Positions 42,009 to 54,028 of a stretch of DNA of 64,000 bases are shown piece after piece; within the stretch, counting starts at the first letter, position 1; every line of letters begins with the position of its first letter. Below the pieces are notes generated by a model, which did no database searches, was not told the origin of the DNA, and saw only the letters and a list, made by a program, of their open reading frames with translations. Position numbers and translations under genes: made by a program. The stretch is from positions 1 through 64,000 of the forward strand of contig JAGNDO010000008.1 in NCBI GenBank assembly GCA_018003515.1, in the 5' to 3' direction. The DNA comes from Caldilineaceae bacterium. GTDB lineage: Bacteria; Chloroflexota; Anaerolineae; Caldilineales; Caldilineaceae.

Positions 42009-43229
42009 ATGATCAATTGGCCCGAAGCCATCACAACCTGGTTGACCAACCTCGGCTTGCCCGGTGACGTATCCTTTACTGTCGCCTTGCTCATTGGGGC
42101 GTTGATCTTGACCCTGTTCACACCCACTCTGGCTTTGGGTTTGATCTGGATTTTGCGCAAGGTCTTGGGGCGCATCCAGGATCGCATCGGCCCCAACCGT
42201 CTTGGCCCCTATGGTCTCTTCCAGACCATCGCCGACGCCGCCAAGTTGATGTCCAAGGAATCTATCACCCCCACCAACGCGGATGGCGTGGCCTATAACT
42301 TGGCTCCCCTTCTGTCGGTGTTTGGCATCGTTATGCTCTTTGGTATCTTGCCCTTCTCTAATGGTATTGTGGGCGTGGATTTGAGCGTGGGCGTTCTCTA
42401 TGTGGTGGCCCTGGGGTCTATCGGCGTCATGGCCGCCATGATGGCGGGTTGGGGCAGCAACAACAAATATGCGTTGCTTTCCGGCTTTCGGGTAGTGGCC
42501 CAGCTCCTGAGCTACGAGATTCCCCTGGTCCTCTCCATGCTGACCGTGGTCTTCTTGACCAACACCATGCGCATGAATCAGATTGCCGAGTTGCAGGGTG
42601 ATGTCTTCGGACTCAACCTGGGTCTGGGCTGGTTTGGCTTTATCATGCCCGGCGCTTTCCTGATCTTCTTCATCTGTTCCCTGGCCGAATCGGAGCAGAC
42701 CCCCTTCGACCTGTTGGAGGCGGAATCGGAGTTGATCGCCGGTTTCCACATCGAATATTCGGGGATGCGGTTTGCCATGTTCTTCCTGGCCCAGTTCCTC
42801 AACAGTTGGGGGCTGGCGGCCATTGCGTCGGTCCTCTTCTTGGGCGGATGGCAGGGCCCCTTTGTGGATCTGCCCTACATCGGCCCGATCTTGGGCATGA
42901 TCTACTTCTTTATCAAGGCCTTCGCCCTCTATACTGTGCAGATCTGGATCAAGGGCACCTTCCCCCGGCTACGGGTGGATCAGATGATGTCCTTTGCCTG
43001 GAAGGTATTGGTCCCCATCACCGTGGCCCTGATTGTGTGGATGGCGATTGTGCTCAAGCTGCCCATTGGCACTTGGCTGCAATATGTGCTGATCTTCGCC
43101 GGCAATGTGGCGATCATCGGGGTAATCTTCAACGTGTTGGGTCGCCATATCCGTGGTGAAGAGATCCGCACCAAGCGCTCCTTTGACCCGCCCACGCTTA
43201 TCGGCACCATGCAAGTGGTTTCGGAATAG
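42009..43229 (+). CDS. nuoH: NADH-quinone oxidoreductase subunit H (copy 2), C-terminally extended
   Basis: The 406-residue product is longer than copy 1 (326). Core segments are conserved: [40 protein letters not shown] and [15 protein letters not shown], the quinone-channel loops. The extension adds one more transmembrane helix (about 355-378) and a charged tail ([15 protein letters not shown]). A Shine-Dalgarno AGGAGAG precedes the ATG. In most operons nuoI would follow. Here only 127 bases without a gene lie before nuoJ. Confidence 0.93.
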   Translation: MINWPEAITTWLTNLGLPGDVSFTVALLIGALILTLFTPTLALGLIWILRKVLGRIQDRIGPNRLGPYGLFQTIADAAKLMSKESITPTNADGVAYNLAPLLSVFGIVMLFGILPFSNGIVGVDLSVGVLYVVALGSIGVMAAMMAGWGSNNKYALLSGFRVVAQLLSYEIPLVLSMLTVVFLTNTMRMNQIAELQGDVFGLNLGLGWFGFIMPGAFLIFFICSLAESEQTPFDLLEAESELIAGFHIEYSGMRFAMFFLAQFLNSWGLAAIASVLFLGGWQGPFVDLPYIGPILGMIYFFIKAFALYTVQIWIKGTFPRLRVDQMMSFAWKVLVPITVALIVWMAIVLKLPIGTWLQYVLIFAGNVAIIGVIFNVLGRHIRGEEIRTKRSFDPPTLIGTMQVVSE

Positions 43230-43356
43230 GCGTCCGCAAGCGTGCAGTTCGCATAACGCATGGCGAGTGAGTGTGGCTTTGCGTCGTTGATCTTAATTTT
43301 TCGGTCCAGAAATGTGGGCCTGTCGGTGTAAATCGTCTTGGATGTGAGGAGTCTCT

Positions 43357-43878
43357 ATGCCAGCGCTACCCTTCCCTTTGCCGACCATTGAGCAACTGGT
43401 CTTCCTGGGGCTGGCGGCCTTTGTGGCCGTGACTGCCCTGACTGTGGTCCTGAGCCGCAATCTGTTTCATAACGCTTTGGCCTTGGTGGGGACCCTCTTT
43501 GGCGTAGCAGGGATCTACCTGCTCTTGGAGGCGGAATTCCTGGCCATCAGCCAGATCCTGGTCTATGTGGGGGCCATCGCCACCCTGATCACCTTTGCCA
43601 TCATGCTGACCCGGGGCATGATGTTCGGGAAAACATCCCCCACCAACCGCCAGACCCTGCCCGTAACCATCATGAGCGTTCTGCTTTTTGTCGTCTTGGG
43701 CGGCATTCTGGCCAGTGTGCCGTGGCCGCAAGTGGGCACAAGCCTGCCGGGGGCCGAGAGCATGGTCGCTGACCTGGGGATTGCCTTCGCCACCACCTAT
43801 GTGATCCCCTTTGAGGCCGTGGGCGTGTTGCTGTTGGTCGCCCTGGTCGGTGCGGTGATGTTGGCCCGGGATAAATAA
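43357..43878 (+). CDS. nuoJ: NADH-quinone oxidoreductase subunit J (copy 2)
   Basis: The 173-residue membrane subunit has five helices and contains EAEFLAISQILVYVGAIATL, the NuoJ signature region. GAGGAG precedes the ATG. It lies in the membrane-arm cluster between nuoH and nuoK. Confidence 0.92.
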   Translation: MPALPFPLPTIEQLVFLGLAAFVAVTALTVVLSRNLFHNALALVGTLFGVAGIYLLLEAEFLAISQILVYVGAIATLITFAIMLTRGMMFGKTSPTNRQTLPVTIMSVLLFVVLGGILASVPWPQVGTSLPGAESMVADLGIAFATTYVIPFEAVGVLLLVALVGAVMLARDK

Positions 43879-43894
43879 TTCAGCCTTCTGGCTT

Positions 43895-43940
43895 ATTCAC
43901 CGCAAAGACGCAAACGCTCATGCGGCGTTCTTGGCGGGTA
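43895..43940. repeat. CACCGCAAAGACGC-type intergenic repeat
   Basis: An imperfect palindrome TTCACCGCAAAGACGC...GGCGTTCTTGGCGGG in the nuoJ2-nuoK2 gap. It is related to 39962-40025 and 40603-40690. Confidence 0.6.
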
Positions 43941-43968
43941 AATTGGCAGTGATAAAGGGGAAGTTGTT

Positions 43969-44280
43969 ATGGTTCCTTTGAGTTGGTATCTGCTTCTGGC
44001 AGCATTTATCTTTTGTTGTGGCTTTTATGGTGCCTTGGCCCGGCGCAACGCTGTGGCCGTGCTCATGTCCATTGAGCTGATGCTGAATGCGGTCAACATC
44101 AACCTGGTGGCCTTTTGGCGCTATGGGGAGAATGTGGCCGCACTGGAAGGCCAGCTGTTTGCCATCTTTGTGATCGCCGTGGCTGCTGCGGAAGTGGCCG
44201 TGGGGCTGGCGTTGATCATCGCCATCTATCGGGATCGCAAGACGGTCAACCTGGACGAGATCAACCTGCTTCAGGGTTAA
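43969..44280 (+). CDS. nuoK: NADH-quinone oxidoreductase subunit K (copy 2)
   Basis: The 103-residue product has three transmembrane helices with both membrane Glu residues ([12 protein letters not shown] and [12 protein letters not shown]). By eye about half of its residues match copy 1. AAGGGGAA lies upstream of the ATG. Confidence 0.94.
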   Translation: MVPLSWYLLLAAFIFCCGFYGALARRNAVAVLMSIELMLNAVNINLVAFWRYGENVAALEGQLFAIFVIAVAAAEVAVGLALIIAIYRDRKTVNLDEINLLQG

Positions 44281-44292
44281 GTCTACCAACCC

Positions 44293-44646
44293 ATGCCCAA
44301 GCAAACTTTGCAGGGAACTCTGGACGAGCAGTGTGATTTTCTCTTCACCCTGGCCCAGGAAAAGATGAAACAGGGCAATTTCACCGGGGCGGTTCATGCC
44401 CTGAAAGAGATTGTCAAGCATAATTCAACCTATCCCGGCGCGCAGGATCTGTTGGTTGAGGCCAAAAAGCGTCGATCGGAGCAGCGATTTTTGCTCCTTA
44501 GCGGATTGGCCGGAGCAGCCCTTGGGGTTGCCGGGGCCTCACTCGCCAATTTCTCTAATGATCTGTGGATGTTGGCGGCGGCAGGGGTCGGGTTGGTGAT
44601 TGGTTACGGTGCCGGCAATCTGGTCAACAGCTTCCGCCACCGTTAG
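44293..44646 (+). CDS. Small TPR-like protein with two membrane helices, in the nuo cluster
   Basis: The 117-residue product has an N-terminal helical part (about 8-55, TLAQEKMKQGNFTGAVHALK) that reads like one tetratricopeptide unit. A basic stretch and two hydrophobic helices follow (about 65-83 and 90-108). It starts 12 bases after the nuoK2 stop and is co-directional with the cluster. It is not a known complex I subunit. It could be an assembly or membrane-docking factor for the second membrane arm, but this is only inferred from position. Confidence 0.7.
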   Translation: MPKQTLQGTLDEQCDFLFTLAQEKMKQGNFTGAVHALKEIVKHNSTYPGAQDLLVEAKKRRSEQRFLLLSGLAGAALGVAGASLANFSNDLWMLAAAGVGLVIGYGAGNLVNSFRHR

Positions 44647-44802
44647 TTAAACGATAATTATTTCTTTTGTTGATTTGAATAGCGTTGGACTTGCATGTGC
44701 CGTTTGTTGCCCGATCCTGTCGCTTAGAATCCGGTATTGGCATCGACTGGAAATTGTTCTTCTTGATGTCACACCCCAAAGCACCGAAGTGAGGTTGGTC
44801 CC

Positions 44803-47022
44803 ATGGAGGGAATGTTCAATCTGACGTGGCTTGTGCCCCTGCCACCTTTTGCGGCCTTTGTGGTCATCGTACTTTTTCTCAACACCAACAAACGGGCCAG
44901 TTCGCTGGTTGCCATTGGTGCTGCCGCGCTCAGCCTGTTTTTGGGCTGGTTGATCGCCTTCTCGGCCTTCTTCACCGATCATTTTGGCGCGCACCCCATC
45001 AACGAACGGCTCTTTGGCATCCCCACGGGGAACAGCGAGATCGCCATCGGCTACGCCCTGGACCCGGCCAACGCCCTGATGCTCTTCATGGTCAGCTTCC
45101 TGCTGTTGATGATCTTCATCTATTCCAGTGGCTACATGACCTTCCCCGGCCATCTGCGCAAGGCCGACTATCCTGTGGCCGCCCAGCAGAACAAGGACCC
45201 CCGGTACAGCCGCTTCTTCGCCTATATCAGCCTCTTTGCTGTGGGCATGTTGGGGCTGGTGATCTCCAACGACCTGATCACCTTCTTCGTCTTCTGGGAG
45301 ATCATGGGCCTGTGTAGCTATCTGCTCATCGGCTTCTGGTTCGAGAAGCCCTCGGCCAAGGCCGCGGCCCTCAAGGCCTTTATGACCACCCGGGTGGGCG
45401 ATACCATCATGCTCATCGGCATGATGCTGCTTTACATCAACAGCGAGCCGTCCAGCCTGCGCTTTAGCGAACTCTTCTCCCCGGAGAATCTGCACCATCT
45501 TTCCCACACCACCATCGGCGTCCTGGCCCTCTTCCCCGGCGTGCCGTTGATCTCCTTGATCACCTTCCTGATCTTCTTCGGCACCATCGGCAAGAGTTCC
45601 CAGTTCCCCCTGCACGTCTGGTTGCCCGACGCCATGGAAGGCCCGACCCCGGTCAGCGCCATGATCCATGCGGCCACAATGGTCTCCGCCGGTGTCTTCC
45701 TGCTGGTTCGCATGTTCCCCCTCTTCGCCGAGGCGGCCCACATCGGCTCCGGCACCAACACCTTTGTGGCCTTTATCGGGGCCTTTACGGCCATCTTTGC
45801 CGCCACCATCGCTATGGCCCAATGGGACATCAAGCGGGTGCTGGCCTATTCCACCATCAGCCAGTTGGGCTTCATGGTGGCGGCCATCGGCATCGGTGCC
45901 TATGTGGCGGCTCTTTTCCATCTGCTTACCCACGCTTTCTTCAAGGGTCTGCTCTTCCTTAGTTCCGGCAGCGTCATCCACGGGGTGGAACATGGAGCGC
46001 ATCATGGCCATGAGGACCACGGCGATGACCATCACCACGCCCCGGCGCTGATCCAGCGGGCGGACGGCGTGCTGAATCCGGCGGATCCCCAGGACATGCG
46101 CAATATGGGCGGTTTGTTGGGGCGGATGCCTCGCACGGGCTGGGCCTTCATCATCGGTGGGTTGGCCCTGAGCGGCTTCCCCATCCTGACCGCTGGTTTC
46201 TGGTCCAAGGATGAGATTTTGTCCAGCGCGTGGACCGGGGGCAACCAGGTTGTCTTCTGGACCCTGGCTGTGGCTGCCTTCTTGACTGCCTTTTATACCA
46301 TGCGCCAGATCAGCCTCACCTTCCTGGGCAAGGCCCGCACGGACATGGCCGCCCACGCCCCAGAAAGCGTCAACAGCATGACCATCCCGTTGATGCTGAT
46401 CAGCGTCTTCGCCGTGGTCGGTGGCTGGATTGGCATTCCCAAGGACTTCCCCCTGATCGGCGGGATCTTGCCCAACTGGATCGAGCATTTCATGGAACCC
46501 TACGTGGAATATCTGGAGATGCACGTGCTGCATCCAGAATTTGGCTGGGTACCTCTGACGGTCTCCCTGGTTGTGGCGTTGGGGGGCCTGACCGCCGGCT
46601 ATCTGGTCTATGGCAGGGGGTTGAAGGAAGGTCAAGTTGACCCCGTGCGCAAGCTCTTGGGGCCGGTGTGGATGCTGTGGCACAACAAGTACTATATTGA
46701 CGAGATCTATCAGGACAGCATTCTGGCCTTTGTGCCCGCCTTCTCCAAGTTCCTGGCTCTGGTGGACAATAAATGGGTCATCGACCCCATTGTCAACGCC
46801 GTTGGTCGGTTGGGTGTCTTCCTGTCCACAGTGCTGGCCGAGTTTGACCGCATTGTGGTGGACGGCATGGTGAACGGGGCCGGTTGGTTGGCCAGTCGCA
46901 CCGGCTCCGCCCTGCGCAACATCCAGGACGGCAAGGTGCAGGTCTATCTGCTGGTGGGCATGGTGGCCCTCACTCTGTGGCTGCTCTTCAACATGATGCC
47001 CTTGATTCTGACCCTGGTGTAA
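44803..47022 (+). CDS. nuoL: NADH-quinone oxidoreductase subunit L (copy 2) with His-rich loop
   Basis: The 739-residue product is longer than copy 1 (about 629). Conserved proton-path segments are [37 protein letters not shown] and [16 protein letters not shown]. An insertion near residues 390-412 is very rich in His and Asp/Glu ([16 protein letters not shown]) and could bind metal. The C-terminus holds the lateral helix region and extra helices. It is intact and expected to be a pump subunit. Confidence 0.94.
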   Translation: MEGMFNLTWLVPLPPFAAFVVIVLFLNTNKRASSLVAIGAAALSLFLGWLIAFSAFFTDHFGAHPINERLFGIPTGNSEIAIGYALDPANALMLFMVSFLLLMIFIYSSGYMTFPGHLRKADYPVAAQQNKDPRYSRFFAYISLFAVGMLGLVISNDLITFFVFWEIMGLCSYLLIGFWFEKPSAKAAALKAFMTTRVGDTIMLIGMMLLYINSEPSSLRFSELFSPENLHHLSHTTIGVLALFPGVPLISLITFLIFFGTIGKSSQFPLHVWLPDAMEGPTPVSAMIHAATMVSAGVFLLVRMFPLFAEAAHIGSGTNTFVAFIGAFTAIFAATIAMAQWDIKRVLAYSTISQLGFMVAAIGIGAYVAALFHLLTHAFFKGLLFLSSGSVIHGVEHGAHHGHEDHGDDHHHAPALIQRADGVLNPADPQDMRNMGGLLGRMPRTGWAFIIGGLALSGFPILTAGFWSKDEILSSAWTGGNQVVFWTLAVAAFLTAFYTMRQISLTFLGKARTDMAAHAPESVNSMTIPLMLISVFAVVGGWIGIPKDFPLIGGILPNWIEHFMEPYVEYLEMHVLHPEFGWVPLTVSLVVALGGLTAGYLVYGRGLKEGQVDPVRKLLGPVWMLWHNKYYIDEIYQDSILAFVPAFSKFLALVDNKWVIDPIVNAVGRLGVFLSTVLAEFDRIVVDGMVNGAGWLASRTGSALRNIQDGKVQVYLLVGMVALTLWLLFNMMPLILTLV

Positions 47023-47150
47023 GCCTGTACCAAGGTTGGTACAGGTTCGTCAGTCATTTGGCATAAACAACAATCCTTGTAACAAAGTTCAACCATACGG
47101 TTATCATCAGCCAACCCCATTTGTGGGTCCGGCACTGAGGAGGAAAGTTC

Positions 47151-48755
<1,605 letters not shown>

Positions 48756-48770
48756 GCAAGGGGGCGAGCC

Positions 48771-50270
48771 TTGAACGGATTTGGATTGATTGCACCCGAA
48801 CTCATCCTGTTGTTCGGTGGCCTGATTGTCTTTTTGCTCACGGTCTTTGAGGAGAAAGATGAAAAAGGCTCCGGCAATGGCTATGTGGCGATAACCGTCC
48901 TTTGGTTGTTGGCCGCCCTGGTGGCGACCTTCTTCCAAATTAAGATGGCGGAAGATTACTTCGTGGCAAATGGCACCGCGCAGGTCGCCTTTACCATGAT
49001 GGATGTGGACGCGTTCGCCATCTTCTTCAAGATTACGATCTTGATCGGCATGGTTTTGGTGGCGGTGGCCGGCGGCACCTACATGAACAGCCGCACGGAC
49101 CACAAGGGCGAATTCTGGAGCATGTTCCTCTTTGTCACCCTGGCCATGAGCATTGCGGCCAGCGCCAATAACTTGGTTTTGCTCTATATCGCCATTGAGT
49201 TCCTCTCCATCACCAGCTATATCCTGGCCGGTTTCCTGCGGGACGACCCCCGCAGCGCCGAAGCGGGTCTGAAATACTTCCTCTTCGGCTCGGTCTCCTC
49301 CGCGGTGATGCTTTATGGCATCAGCCTGATCTACGGAGCCGCCGGGACGTTGGACCTGCGGGCTATCGGCATTGCCTTTGCCGCCACGGACACCATGGGA
49401 CCGGTCATCGTGCCCGCCACCCTGCTGACCCTGGTCGGCTTTGGCTTCAAGATGAGTCTGGCCCCCTTCTATCAGTGGGCGCCGGACACCTATGACGGTG
49501 CCCCCACGCCGGTCACGGCCTATCTCTCCACGGCATCCAAGGCCATCGGCTTTGCGGTAACGGTACGGGTCTTCGTGGTCGCCCTCAGCGTCTACATTGG
49601 CGACTGGGCCCCCTTGCTGGCTGGTCTTGCCATGCTGACCATGAGCATGGGCAACCTGATCGCCCTGCGCCAGACCAGCATCAAACGCATGTTGGCCTAT
49701 AGCTCCGTGGCCCAGGCTGGCTACATCCTGATGGGGTTGGCTGCCGTGACTGCTGGCTCCACCAGCGGCATGAACGGGCTGAACGGCGTCTTGATCTACA
49801 TCTTCGCCTATCTCTTCACCAACGTGGGTGCCTTCCTGGTGGTCATGGTGATCGAAGAGCGGCTGAACAGCACAGACATCACCGCCTATACGGGTCTCTC
49901 CAAGCGTGCGCCGGCTTTGGCCTTCATGTTTACCATCTTCCTGCTCAGTCTGGCCGGGATTCCGGCCACGGGCGGCTTCATGGGCAAGTTCTATGTCTTT
50001 GGGGCCGCCATTCAGCACCAATACTTCTGGCTGGCCGCTGTGGCCCTGATCAATGCGGGTGTGGCAGCCTATTACTATGTGAATATCGTGCGGGTGATGT
50101 TCTTTGCCAGCGATGAAGAAACCGACAGCGCCCCTGTGACCATGCCCGTCTCTATGAGTGCCGTCCTGGTGATCTGTACCCTCTTTACCCTCTGGATTGG
50201 TCTTTACCCCCCCAATTTTATCGAGTGGGCCAATACGGCGGCGCAACAACTGCTGGCTGTGGGTTTCTAG
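48771..50270 (+). CDS. nuoN: NADH-quinone oxidoreductase subunit N (copy 2)
   Basis: The 499-residue product has about 14 helices. VLLYIAIEFLSITSYILAGF and GFGFKMSLAPFYQWAPDTY keep the Glu and Lys of the proton channel. TSIKRMLAYSSVAQAGYILMG is typical of NuoN. The start is a TTG at 48771 behind AAGGGGG. It is the last gene of the cluster and is followed by a strong terminator. Confidence 0.93.
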   Translation: MNGFGLIAPELILLFGGLIVFLLTVFEEKDEKGSGNGYVAITVLWLLAALVATFFQIKMAEDYFVANGTAQVAFTMMDVDAFAIFFKITILIGMVLVAVAGGTYMNSRTDHKGEFWSMFLFVTLAMSIAASANNLVLLYIAIEFLSITSYILAGFLRDDPRSAEAGLKYFLFGSVSSAVMLYGISLIYGAAGTLDLRAIGIAFAATDTMGPVIVPATLLTLVGFGFKMSLAPFYQWAPDTYDGAPTPVTAYLSTASKAIGFAVTVRVFVVALSVYIGDWAPLLAGLAMLTMSMGNLIALRQTSIKRMLAYSSVAQAGYILMGLAAVTAGSTSGMNGLNGVLIYIFAYLFTNVGAFLVVMVIEERLNSTDITAYTGLSKRAPALAFMFTIFLLSLAGIPATGGFMGKFYVFGAAIQHQYFWLAAVALINAGVAAYYYVNIVRVMFFASDEETDSAPVTMPVSMSAVLVICTLFTLWIGLYPPNFIEWANTAAQQLLAVGF

Positions 50271-50300
50271 TTCGATTCCCCGCCACCTGTTTGCACAAAC

Positions 50301-50341
50301 AAAACGTCAAGGAGCCGCTTGGTTGCTCCTTGACGTTTTTT
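50301..50341 (+). terminator. Terminator of the membrane-arm cluster
   Basis: The arms 50301-50315 and 50325-50339 (AAAACGTCAAGGAGC and its inverse) form a 15-bp stem with a T-run. Confidence 0.92.
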
Positions 50342-50357
50342 GTACTTAACGTATAAT
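50330..50357 (+). promoter_or_regulatory. Promoter of the BNR-repeat protein gene, overlapping the terminator
   Basis: TTGACG (50330-50335), 16 bases, TATAAT (50352-50357). The -35 box lies inside the descending arm of the upstream terminator. Confidence 0.6.
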
Positions 50358-50508
50358 CAGAACAGAGTTTTGTCCATGCGGTCCCATTCGATCAAAGTCG
50401 GATGGGAAACCACCCGAATTTTATCATCCGATCAGGACATCCGATATTCCGGGTGCCTTGCTTCCAGAACTCACCTGTGTACATCCCAGTACCAATGAGG
50501 AGATAGTT

Positions 50509-51984
50509 ATGTCCTACAACAATACCAACCGTCATCATTCCCCAACCGCTCGTGCAGGACTGGCTCCGGCCCAGATGGTGGATTCCCGCCTGCGCTGGCT
50601 GATCCTGCTTTTGATCCTGGCCCTGCTGCTGCCAGCCCCCAGCGCAGCCCAGGCGGAGACGCCCACCGGCCCGACTGCCCCCTCCGCCAACGCGGTGATC
50701 AGCCTGGCCGTCTCGCCAAGTGATCCGGCCCAGGTCTTGGCCGGCACCATCAACACGCCGGAACTGAGCAGCATCTTCCGCAGCGCAGATGGCGGGGCCA
50801 CCTGGACACCCGCCGGAACCGGGCTGCGGGCCGACATCAGCATCGCTGACATCGCCTACGATCCGGTCAACCCGACGATTGTGCTGGCGGCGGATGGCGG
50901 CTTTGGCTATCTCTTCCGCAGCGCGGATGGCGGCAGCACCTGGCAAGAGGTTCCCGCCTTCAAGTCCCTGATTGGGGCCAGCAGCGCCGTGGGCGAACTC
51001 TATTCCGCCGTCGTCAATGGAGCGGCCACCTTTTATGCCGGCACCCGCTTTGACGGTGTCCTCACCAGCACGGATGGGGGCCAATCTTGGCAATCCCTGG
51101 CCCTGGGGCTGACCGGGGACGCCACCCGAGTACGCTCGTTCCAACTCTTCAACGGCGTGATGTACGCCGGTACCCACGATGGCGTCTATGCCCTGGACAG
51201 CGCCACGCAGACATGGATCAAGTCTGCCGCCTTCCCTGCCGCCACCATCGCCTATAGCATGGTCGAGCAGGGTGGCAGCCTCTTTGTGGGCACCATCGGC
51301 TCCGGGCTGTTGAGCAGCACGGATGGCGAAAGCTGGACCCAGGTGGTTGGCTTCCCGGCAGACATCAGCATCTGGGATCTGGTCAGCGCTGGCACTGGCT
51401 TGGTGGCTGCCACGGATTCTGGCGTGCGCAGCGGCTCCGGCGAGCAGTGGCTTCCGGCAGCCGTGGATGGTGTGCCCAACAACAATGCTATCTGGACCTT
51501 GGCCGCCGCCGCCAACGGCACGGTCTATGCGGGCAGTTCGCTCGATTGGGTTCTGCGCACGGATGATCGGGGCTTCTCTTTTAGCTCCATCGCCACAATC
51601 GCCCCCCTGACCGCGGCGTCTATTCCACCCACCCCCACAGCGGTTCCCACGGTTGCACCCATTGCCGAAGCCACCCCCGAACAGCCCTTGGTGATCGATG
51701 TGCCCGGCACCCCGGCGGATGCCACCGTGGTGGTCGAAGAACCCGTTGTCCAGCCGACCCTTGCGCCTGCGGTTGACACACCCGTTCCGCCCACGGACAC
51801 GCCCGCCGCAGTGGAAAACACCCCCGAGCCCACAATGGCCCCCACGGAAGCACCCGCTTCCACCGATTCCGGCTCTGGCGAAGTGTTTCAGCTGCCGGCC
51901 ATTGTGGTGGGAGCCGGCGTACTCCTGCTCCTGGTGATCATCGTGGCCGGTTTTGCAGTCCTGCGTGGGCCTCGTAAAAACTAG
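50509..51984 (+). CDS. Membrane-anchored BNR/sortilin-type beta-propeller protein
   Basis: The 491-residue product has a hydrophobic N-terminal export segment (about 24-45). A propeller region (about 55-370) carries recurring Asp-box motifs such as SADGGATWTPAG, SADGGSTWQEV, STDGGQSWQSL and STDGESWTQV. A Pro/Thr/Val-rich stalk (about 380-455) leads to a C-terminal transmembrane helix (about 462-486) and the basic end RGPRKN. It probably sits on the outer face of the membrane. The ligand or substrate is unknown and no catalytic residues can be named. GAGGAG sets the ATG at 50509. Confidence 0.8.
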   Translation: MSYNNTNRHHSPTARAGLAPAQMVDSRLRWLILLLILALLLPAPSAAQAETPTGPTAPSANAVISLAVSPSDPAQVLAGTINTPELSSIFRSADGGATWTPAGTGLRADISIADIAYDPVNPTIVLAADGGFGYLFRSADGGSTWQEVPAFKSLIGASSAVGELYSAVVNGAATFYAGTRFDGVLTSTDGGQSWQSLALGLTGDATRVRSFQLFNGVMYAGTHDGVYALDSATQTWIKSAAFPAATIAYSMVEQGGSLFVGTIGSGLLSSTDGESWTQVVGFPADISIWDLVSAGTGLVAATDSGVRSGSGEQWLPAAVDGVPNNNAIWTLAAAANGTVYAGSSLDWVLRTDDRGFSFSSIATIAPLTAASIPPTPTAVPTVAPIAEATPEQPLVIDVPGTPADATVVVEEPVVQPTLAPAVDTPVPPTDTPAAVENTPEPTMAPTEAPASTDSGSGEVFQLPAIVVGAGVLLLLVIIVAGFAVLRGPRKN

Positions 51985-52010
51985 GCTAACCTTGCGCTCA
52001 ACCTTTCTCT

Positions 52011-53717
52011 ATGACCAATTCGTCTGCCCAGCCCTACCCTGATAACCTCGCCAATTCAACGACGGCGCGTCCCCTTTCCTGGCTGCTGACCCATCTGCCC
52101 CCAGGATTGGTGGTTGCGCCGTCGTGGCTGTCTGGGGCTGATCCGGCCATCCTGGGGGTGACATCGGATAGCCGCCAAGTTGCTCCGGCCACCCTCTTTG
52201 TGGCCGTCTCCGGCGGAAACCGGGACGGCCATGCCTATATCCCCGCCGCGCTGGCCCAGGGTGCGGCAGCCATCGTGGGCAGCCACCCCCTGGACACCCT
52301 CACCTATCCACTCCCCGTCCCCTATGTGCAGGTTTCGGATAGTCGAACAGCCTTGGCGTGGTTGGCAGCCGCCCTGAACAACTTCCCCAGCCGAGATCTG
52401 GCCCTGGTCGGCGTCACCGGCACGGACGGCAAAACCACCACCTGCACCCTGCTTGAATCGATCCTGATCGCCGCCACCGCCCCAGCAAGTGATGACCCAG
52501 GCCGAGTCGGCGTCATCACCACCGTGGCCGCCCGCATCCGGGGCGAAGCCGTGGACACCGGTCTGCACGTCACCACGCCGGACGCCCCCCAGGTCCAATC
52601 ATTCCTGGCCCAGATGCGGGCGGCGGATTGCGCCTATGCCGTGGTCGAATGCACCAGCCACGGTCTGGACCAGGATCGGGTGGCCGGGGTGGACTTTGAC
52701 GTGGCCGCCGTCACCAACATCACCCACGAACATCTGGACTATCACGGCACCCTGGACGCCTATGTTAGGGCCAAGGCCAAGCTCTTCCGCGCCCTCTTTG
52801 CCTCGCCGCCCAAACCCGGCGTGCCCCGTTGCGCCGTGCTAAACGGGGACGACCCCATCAGTTTCCCCGCCCTCACCGCTGTTTTGGCTGAAGAAGAAGA
52901 TCGTGCCGTGTTTGTACCTGTGCGGATTTATGGGATCTCCCCTACGTCCTCAACCGGGTCGGCCACAGACGTTTTTGCCGCGCAGATCGACCATCAGCCC
53001 GACGCCACCCGCTTCACCCTGCACTGGTGGGGGGGAACCTTCCCCATCACCACCCGGCTGATCGGCGAGTTCAATGTGGCCAACATCCTCTGCGCGGCAA
53101 CGGTTGCCCTCGCTTTGCAGATTGACCCGGCGGCCATTCAGCACGGGGTGGCTGGGCTTGAGGGCGTCTTGGGCCGCATGCAGCGTATGGATCTGGGCCA
53201 GCCCTTCTTGGCCGTGGTAGATTTTGCCCACTCCCCCGCCAGCCTGGAGCGGGCGCTGACCACCCTGCGTCCCCTGGTGGGCCAGGGACCGGACGGTACG
53301 CCCGGTCGCCTGATCGCCCTCTTTGGCAGCGCCGGTCTGCGGGACGGGGCCAAGCGGCGGCTCATGGGCCGGGTGGGCGGGCGGCTGGCAGATTTCTGCG
53401 TGATCACCGCCGAAGACCCCCGCACGGAAGATCTGGACACCATCAACCGAGAGATCGCCGCCGGGGTGGCGGAGTTCGCACCGTCCGCCGCCCTCGTGGT
53501 TGAGCCAGACCGGGTAACTGCCATCCAACGGGCCGTGGAGATGGCCCGACCTGGGGATGTGGTGGCGGCCTTTGGCAAGGGCCACGAGCGCAGCATGTGC
53601 TTTGGCGAAATCGAACACCCGTGGAATGAGCAGGATGCCATGTCGGATGCCCTGCGCCGACGGCTGGGGCTGCCCCTGGGGAATTCTGCTGCCTATCGCT
53701 TGCCCACGACGCCATAA
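52011..53717 (+). CDS. murE: MurE-like UDP-N-acetylmuramyl peptide ligase
   Basis: This Mur ligase should add the third amino acid to UDP-MurNAc-L-Ala-D-Glu in the cytosol. The 568-residue product has an N-terminal substrate-binding domain with GVTSDSRQVAPATLFVAVSG. An ATP-binding domain follows with P-loop GTDGKTT (137-143) and NITHEHLDYHGTLDAY, and then the C-terminal ligase domain. The residues that read DNPR in diaminopimelate-adding enzymes read EDPR here (about 467-470). The amino acid added is therefore uncertain. The gene is isolated from other mur genes and lies 26 bases after the BNR protein gene. Confidence 0.87.
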   Translation: MTNSSAQPYPDNLANSTTARPLSWLLTHLPPGLVVAPSWLSGADPAILGVTSDSRQVAPATLFVAVSGGNRDGHAYIPAALAQGAAAIVGSHPLDTLTYPLPVPYVQVSDSRTALAWLAAALNNFPSRDLALVGVTGTDGKTTTCTLLESILIAATAPASDDPGRVGVITTVAARIRGEAVDTGLHVTTPDAPQVQSFLAQMRAADCAYAVVECTSHGLDQDRVAGVDFDVAAVTNITHEHLDYHGTLDAYVRAKAKLFRALFASPPKPGVPRCAVLNGDDPISFPALTAVLAEEEDRAVFVPVRIYGISPTSSTGSATDVFAAQIDHQPDATRFTLHWWGGTFPITTRLIGEFNVANILCAATVALALQIDPAAIQHGVAGLEGVLGRMQRMDLGQPFLAVVDFAHSPASLERALTTLRPLVGQGPDGTPGRLIALFGSAGLRDGAKRRLMGRVGGRLADFCVITAEDPRTEDLDTINREIAAGVAEFAPSAALVVEPDRVTAIQRAVEMARPGDVVAAFGKGHERSMCFGEIEHPWNEQDAMSDALRRRLGLPLGNSAAYRLPTTP

Positions 53718-54028
53718 TCGGCCTGTTAGTGAGACAAAACCTGCCGTTTTTGCCCTCTTTCCCTCCATGCTTTTGGGACAAATGATCCACCCTTGATTTG
53801 CTTAAATTGGCGTTTGTATCTTGTGAAAAAGTGTTGTATCATGTACACATCTTGTGTTTTATTGCAGTATAGAAACCCAACCGACAGTATAATCAAATAA
53901 TCCGTTAATCCGTCAAAATTGTTACCTTAATGTCCAAAGATACCCCGTCCAGGACTTGAACTCTCCGCTTATCACCCTTATTATTGACTTATCACACAAC
54001 ATACTCGCATTACGAAGGGAGACTGCAC
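53718..54028. other. Intergenic region without a recognised gene
   Basis: This 311-base AT-rich stretch contains a TATAAT at 53889-53894 without a well-spaced -35, and the Shine-Dalgarno AAGGGAG (54015-54021) of the following gene. No hairpin terminator for murE was seen. Confidence 0.5.

Noticed and set aside
43230-43356. A hidden nuoI between nuoH and nuoJ of the second cluster
   Set aside because: Only 127 bases, with no ferredoxin Cys motif in any frame.
44647-46683. 678-codon frame antisense to nuoL copy 2
   Set aside because: The composition (Asp/Gly/His/Gln-rich) is that of reversed membrane-protein codons; no domain is recognisable.
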